DNA of 64,000 bases from Agaricus subrufescens (Eukaryota > Basidiomycota > Agaricomycetes > Agaricales > Agaricaceae), in assembly GCA_029945375.1 (NCBI GenBank), contig CM057057.1, forward strand, positions 5,208,001 through 5,272,000. Reading direction: 5' to 3'. Shown in pieces: positions 60,984 through 64,000 of this stretch; position 1 is the stretch's first letter; every line of letters starts with the position of its first letter. The notes under the pieces were generated by a model. It did no database searches. It saw nothing but the letters and a program-made list of their open reading frames with translations, and was not told the DNA's origin. The position numbers and the translations under genes are program-made.

Positions 60984-63151
60984 GGTTTGAGTTATGGGGT
61001 CGTGGCTTTTTGAAATGATAGAAGGTTGTTTGAATTTGACCACTTTCTTATTTGACTGGCTTTATGGTTCTTTCTAACTTTGTTTTGTGTCTATTTGACT
61101 TTGACTGTGTCGAGTCATTGTTGTGAGTTAAATTTTGAGCTTTTTCGTTTTTCCGGGTGGATTGATTCGGGCGGTGGAATCTTAATTTGTATAATAAAAT
61201 GTGTGTGAATGTGCGTGTAAGATAGAGCAGATGTTACAACATGATCATATCAGAATGTATGCGGATGTTCGAAGACCCGTTCCACGTTGTTACCATACTG
61301 TGATTTTGCGATTGGATAGAGGCCGGTAATTAGTTTGTGCTTTTAGTGGGTACAATGTAAAGGAGTGTTTGTTTTCGTGTTGTCAGATAGGGATGTTGGA
61401 CGAGGCGTGTTTTTTTGCTTCTAGTTTGTATTTGGTGGCGCTACTTAGATCCTCGGAGAAAAAAACATCGTCGTTTCCCGGGAGAACTGTTTTAACCCTA
61501 GGCGTTGACCGTGCTGCTTTCGCAAGAGAAGGGGGAGGGGAAATGATTTATCGGTCATGTCGGCAGTCAGCCCTGTGCAGTGCTTTATTTTTATGGTTTC
61601 ATGTTGCTATGTTTATTTCGGAACGAGGACCCGAATCTTCCATAGATGTTTTTTGTGTGTTTTTTCTTTTTGTTTTTTTGTAACTTATCACTTGGTAGCA
61701 CGTTCTGTTTTTTTATACCTTTGGTTGATTAATATCATCTCGGGGTTTTTTCAGTGTTGGATAGTTTGTTTAAGGTGTAATAGATTAAGCGCTTATCTAG
61801 GCTGAATGAAACGGATAAAAAAGAATACTAAGATTAATGAAAAATCGTCATCACATGTGGGAAGTGGGAATAGGTATTAATATAATAAGTGTTTTGTAGT
61901 GTGACAATCAAAAGGTTGGGAAAAAAGGGGGGGTTTGTTTGAGCCGATCGATGGGTAGGAGGAAGCTTGGGAAGGATTATTGATGTTCTCTACAGGGTCA
62001 ATGGTACTGTACCCTCGTGTTGTCGTTTTTTTCTCTTTTCCTTTTCTTTTATTTTCGGTGCTTCAGCGCTTTCTGTTCCGAACGGAGTGTAAAAATAGAA
62101 TGGACCAAACCACAATTGGTTCCGGCGAAGGGACATGCCGTGAAGGTGTATTTACGCCGTTTGGGCCGCTCATTAATTGATGAAATTATTCGTCCTATTT
62201 TTTCCAGTCGTATTTGTGGATAGGACGGGTTTGGCGGGGGGATAACTTGGGCATCAATGATACGCTCGATAAAGTTATTCAGAGTATGAGGTAAATAGAA
62301 GGCTGGGATCGGTGCGTCGAGGATTTATACTCCATCTGGTCGTCAATGACGATGGAAACGCGATTGTGTGTATTTGCTCTGTTCTTTTCGCAAAGTTTCC
62401 TTTCCCTTTCGAGACGGGGCAAGTATCGATGGCGATGAGGGGCCTGGCCGAGGGCAACGCTTTTGTAGTGTGGCTATTAGCCAGTTATGGATTTTGGGCG
62501 TATCGGGGGTTTAGTTGAACCGATTTCTGAAGGGCCCTTCGGTGGGTTGGAGGATAGCTGGGCGAGGCACTGCGCTTATCGATTGACGCCCCTGATGGTG
62601 ATCAACATGCGGCAAAACATGAGGCCACGATCTGCCTGGGCTTAGAATAGAGCGTCACAAATCGAACTAGGTGGGTTTCTGTGGGTACTCGGAAATTTGG
62701 CACTCAATAAACATAAGCGCAACCCTTCAGCAGGCATTGCATTCAGGCGGATCGGGCCCTGTCGGATACAAGCCATCCTGACTGACAGGCCTCGAGGCCA
62801 GGCTGCACGCTGGAAAAGCTCCAGAAGATCAACTTTTCAAGATAGGTGGGGCAGTAACCGGGCGTGCTGAATCTGGGTTGGAACTCGAACGGGCCTTTAA
62901 GCTTTCTTGGGCCTCCTTCCCCCCTCCTTTTCTTTTTCGTTTCTTGATTTTTTTTTAACAGCTGATCTCATCAAGTTCGAGATGGCGAGGAAGATTTGGG
63001 CAAACCAGGTTCGGTTTGAGCTCCGCGAGGAACCCCACGTAAAAGCTGGGTCCCCGCGAAGGTATCGAAAGAAAAAAAAAGAGTGCCTAGGGCTTCGATG
63101 AGAATTCTTGGACCTCGTTCGTGAACAGAGGACGTATTAAGAGATCGGAAA
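60984..63151. other. no gene recognised
   Basis: About 2.2 kb. The left half is T- and GT-rich 3' flank. The right half carries a pyrimidine run at about 62897-62957. Frames such as 61369-61805 are low in complexity and unsupported. Confidence 0.45.
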
Positions 63152-63159
63152 ATATATAA
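63152..63159 (+). promoter_or_regulatory. TATA box of the right-edge gene
   Basis: ATATATAA lies 75 bp upstream of the ATG at 63234, followed by a CT-rich leader (CCCCCCCTCCCTCCCCCTCG), a typical strong fungal promoter layout. Confidence 0.5.
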
Positions 63160-63233
63160 CATCTCTCCAAGTTAGTCGTCCAGCCGCTTTTTCCGATTTC
63201 CGCACCCCCCCTCCCTCCCCCTCGACTCATCCC

Positions 63234-64000
63234 ATGCAGGCCCAGTACAACGTTGCGTCCTCGTCATGTCCTTCGTCACTGGGCTACTATCATCACATCT
63301 CAGCGGCCTACTCCACAGTCCATGACCAGTATTTCCCGACGGGCGGAGATAATTATTCTGGCAGCTTCTCGAGAGGATCATCGGATACGCTTGTATACCC
63401 CACAGATGAAGCCTACCATTACATGACCGACCGCGGAGGGCCCTCGAGTGTAGACCCCGGCCTTGGCAATAACACTGCGCACATGTCAACGGCGTATGCA
63501 CCTGGTACGACGACGAGTATTGGCTTTGACACCACCGGCATGGGGTACACCGATAGCGTTATTCCTTCGGTCTGCGTGTCGGGTAGGGAGTACCACCACC
63601 CCGAGGATATATCGGTGCCATACGACCAGGGCCGAGGATGGGAATGGGAATGCCCGCCAACGACGATGCAGCCAACTCTTCCTCCGCCACACCACCCACA
63701 TCCGCACTCTCTTACGCATCAACACTTACACGCGCCCACGCTTCCTCAACTTCCTAATACTATGGGCGCATCTGCCCTATTACCACATGATCCTACTTTC
63801 TTAGACTTGACATCGGCGATTAAAAGCGCGGTTAGTACGGTTGGACAAGCCCAACAACCTTATCCTGTACAGTCGTCATCGTCTGTCGCTCAACTGCCTA
63901 CGCCTGCCTCGATGTATGTTTCGTTGAATTCGGGTGGTGGTGGCGGACGAGGACGGGAGGAGACCCCTCAGATTTCGGCCGGGGATACTAGTCCTGCGGC
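63234..64000 (+). CDS. low-complexity protein, incomplete at the window edge
   Basis: An uninterrupted frame from the ATG at 63234 runs off the window after 255 codons. Composition is rich in Ser, Thr, Pro, Tyr, His and Gly (SLGYYHHISAAY, PPPHHPHPHSLTHQHLH, NSGGGGGRGREE). There is no signal peptide, membrane segment or recognisable domain. Such N-terminal regions are common in fungal transcription factors and other regulators whose DNA-binding domain lies further on, but the domain is not in the window, so no function is assigned. The absence of introns over 767 nt, the TATA box and the CT-rich leader support a real gene. Confidence 0.65.
   Translation, partial: MQAQYNVASSSCPSSLGYYHHISAAYSTVHDQYFPTGGDNYSGSFSRGSSDTLVYPTDEAYHYMTDRGGPSSVDPGLGNNTAHMSTAYAPGTTTSIGFDTTGMGYTDSVIPSVCVSGREYHHPEDISVPYDQGRGWEWECPPTTMQPTLPPPHHPHPHSLTHQHLHAPTLPQLPNTMGASALLPHDPTFLDLTSAIKSAVSTVGQAQQPYPVQSSSSVAQLPTPASMYVSLNSGGGGGRGREETPQISAGDTSPA

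Overview
The window looks like nuclear DNA of a mushroom-forming basidiomycete (Agaricomycete type). Genes are split by many short introns, mostly 46-70 nt, with CTAAC/CTGAC branch points. Several products belong to families typical of that group: a lineage-type multi-pass membrane protein, a secreted ferritin-like protein, cysteine-rich small secreted proteins and a glycosidase with a disordered tail. Gene models were built by hand: open frames were joined at splice sites so that phase and family similarity agreed. Internal exon edges are therefore inferences unless stated otherwise. No tRNA, rRNA, CRISPR array or intact transposon was recognised.

Layout. 1-15 kb: a 333-aa multi-pass membrane protein (+), an adenosine deaminase-like (N6-methyl-AMP deaminase type) enzyme (-), a secreted ferritin-like protein (+), a class I alpha-1,2-mannosidase of family GH47 (-) and a glutathione S-transferase (+). 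15-21 kb is gene-poor. 21-35 kb is a housekeeping block: a PH/CRIB protein without a kinase domain (+), mitochondrial glutamyl-tRNA synthetase (+), the large N-recognin ubiquitin ligase UBR1 (-) and the TRAPP subunit Trs33/TRAPPC6 (+). UBR1 and TRAPPC6 start head to head only 28 bp apart.

36-54 kb is a duplication-rich accessory region. It holds four copies and several relics of one family of 58-66-aa secreted six-cysteine proteins, three FKBP12-type prolyl isomerases, a short-chain dehydrogenase and a GPALPP1/DUF3752 protein. The secreted-protein genes all share a 4-nt exon, and part of the array is copied in inverted orientation about 12 kb away.

54-64 kb: a diverged direct repeat that carries a relic of the neighbouring P-loop kinase gene, the intact uridine-kinase-like P-loop gene (-), a divergently placed 1023-aa GH99/GH71-like protein with a long Pro/Ser/Gly-rich tail (+), and the start of a low-complexity protein that runs off the window.

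The most interesting material is the small secreted protein family with its conserved 4-nt exon, the interleaved FKBP12 paralogs (two with a start-codon-only first exon), the kinase-less PH-CRIB-PH-CRIB protein, the overlapping UBR1/TRAPPC6 starts, and a high share of GC-AG introns.
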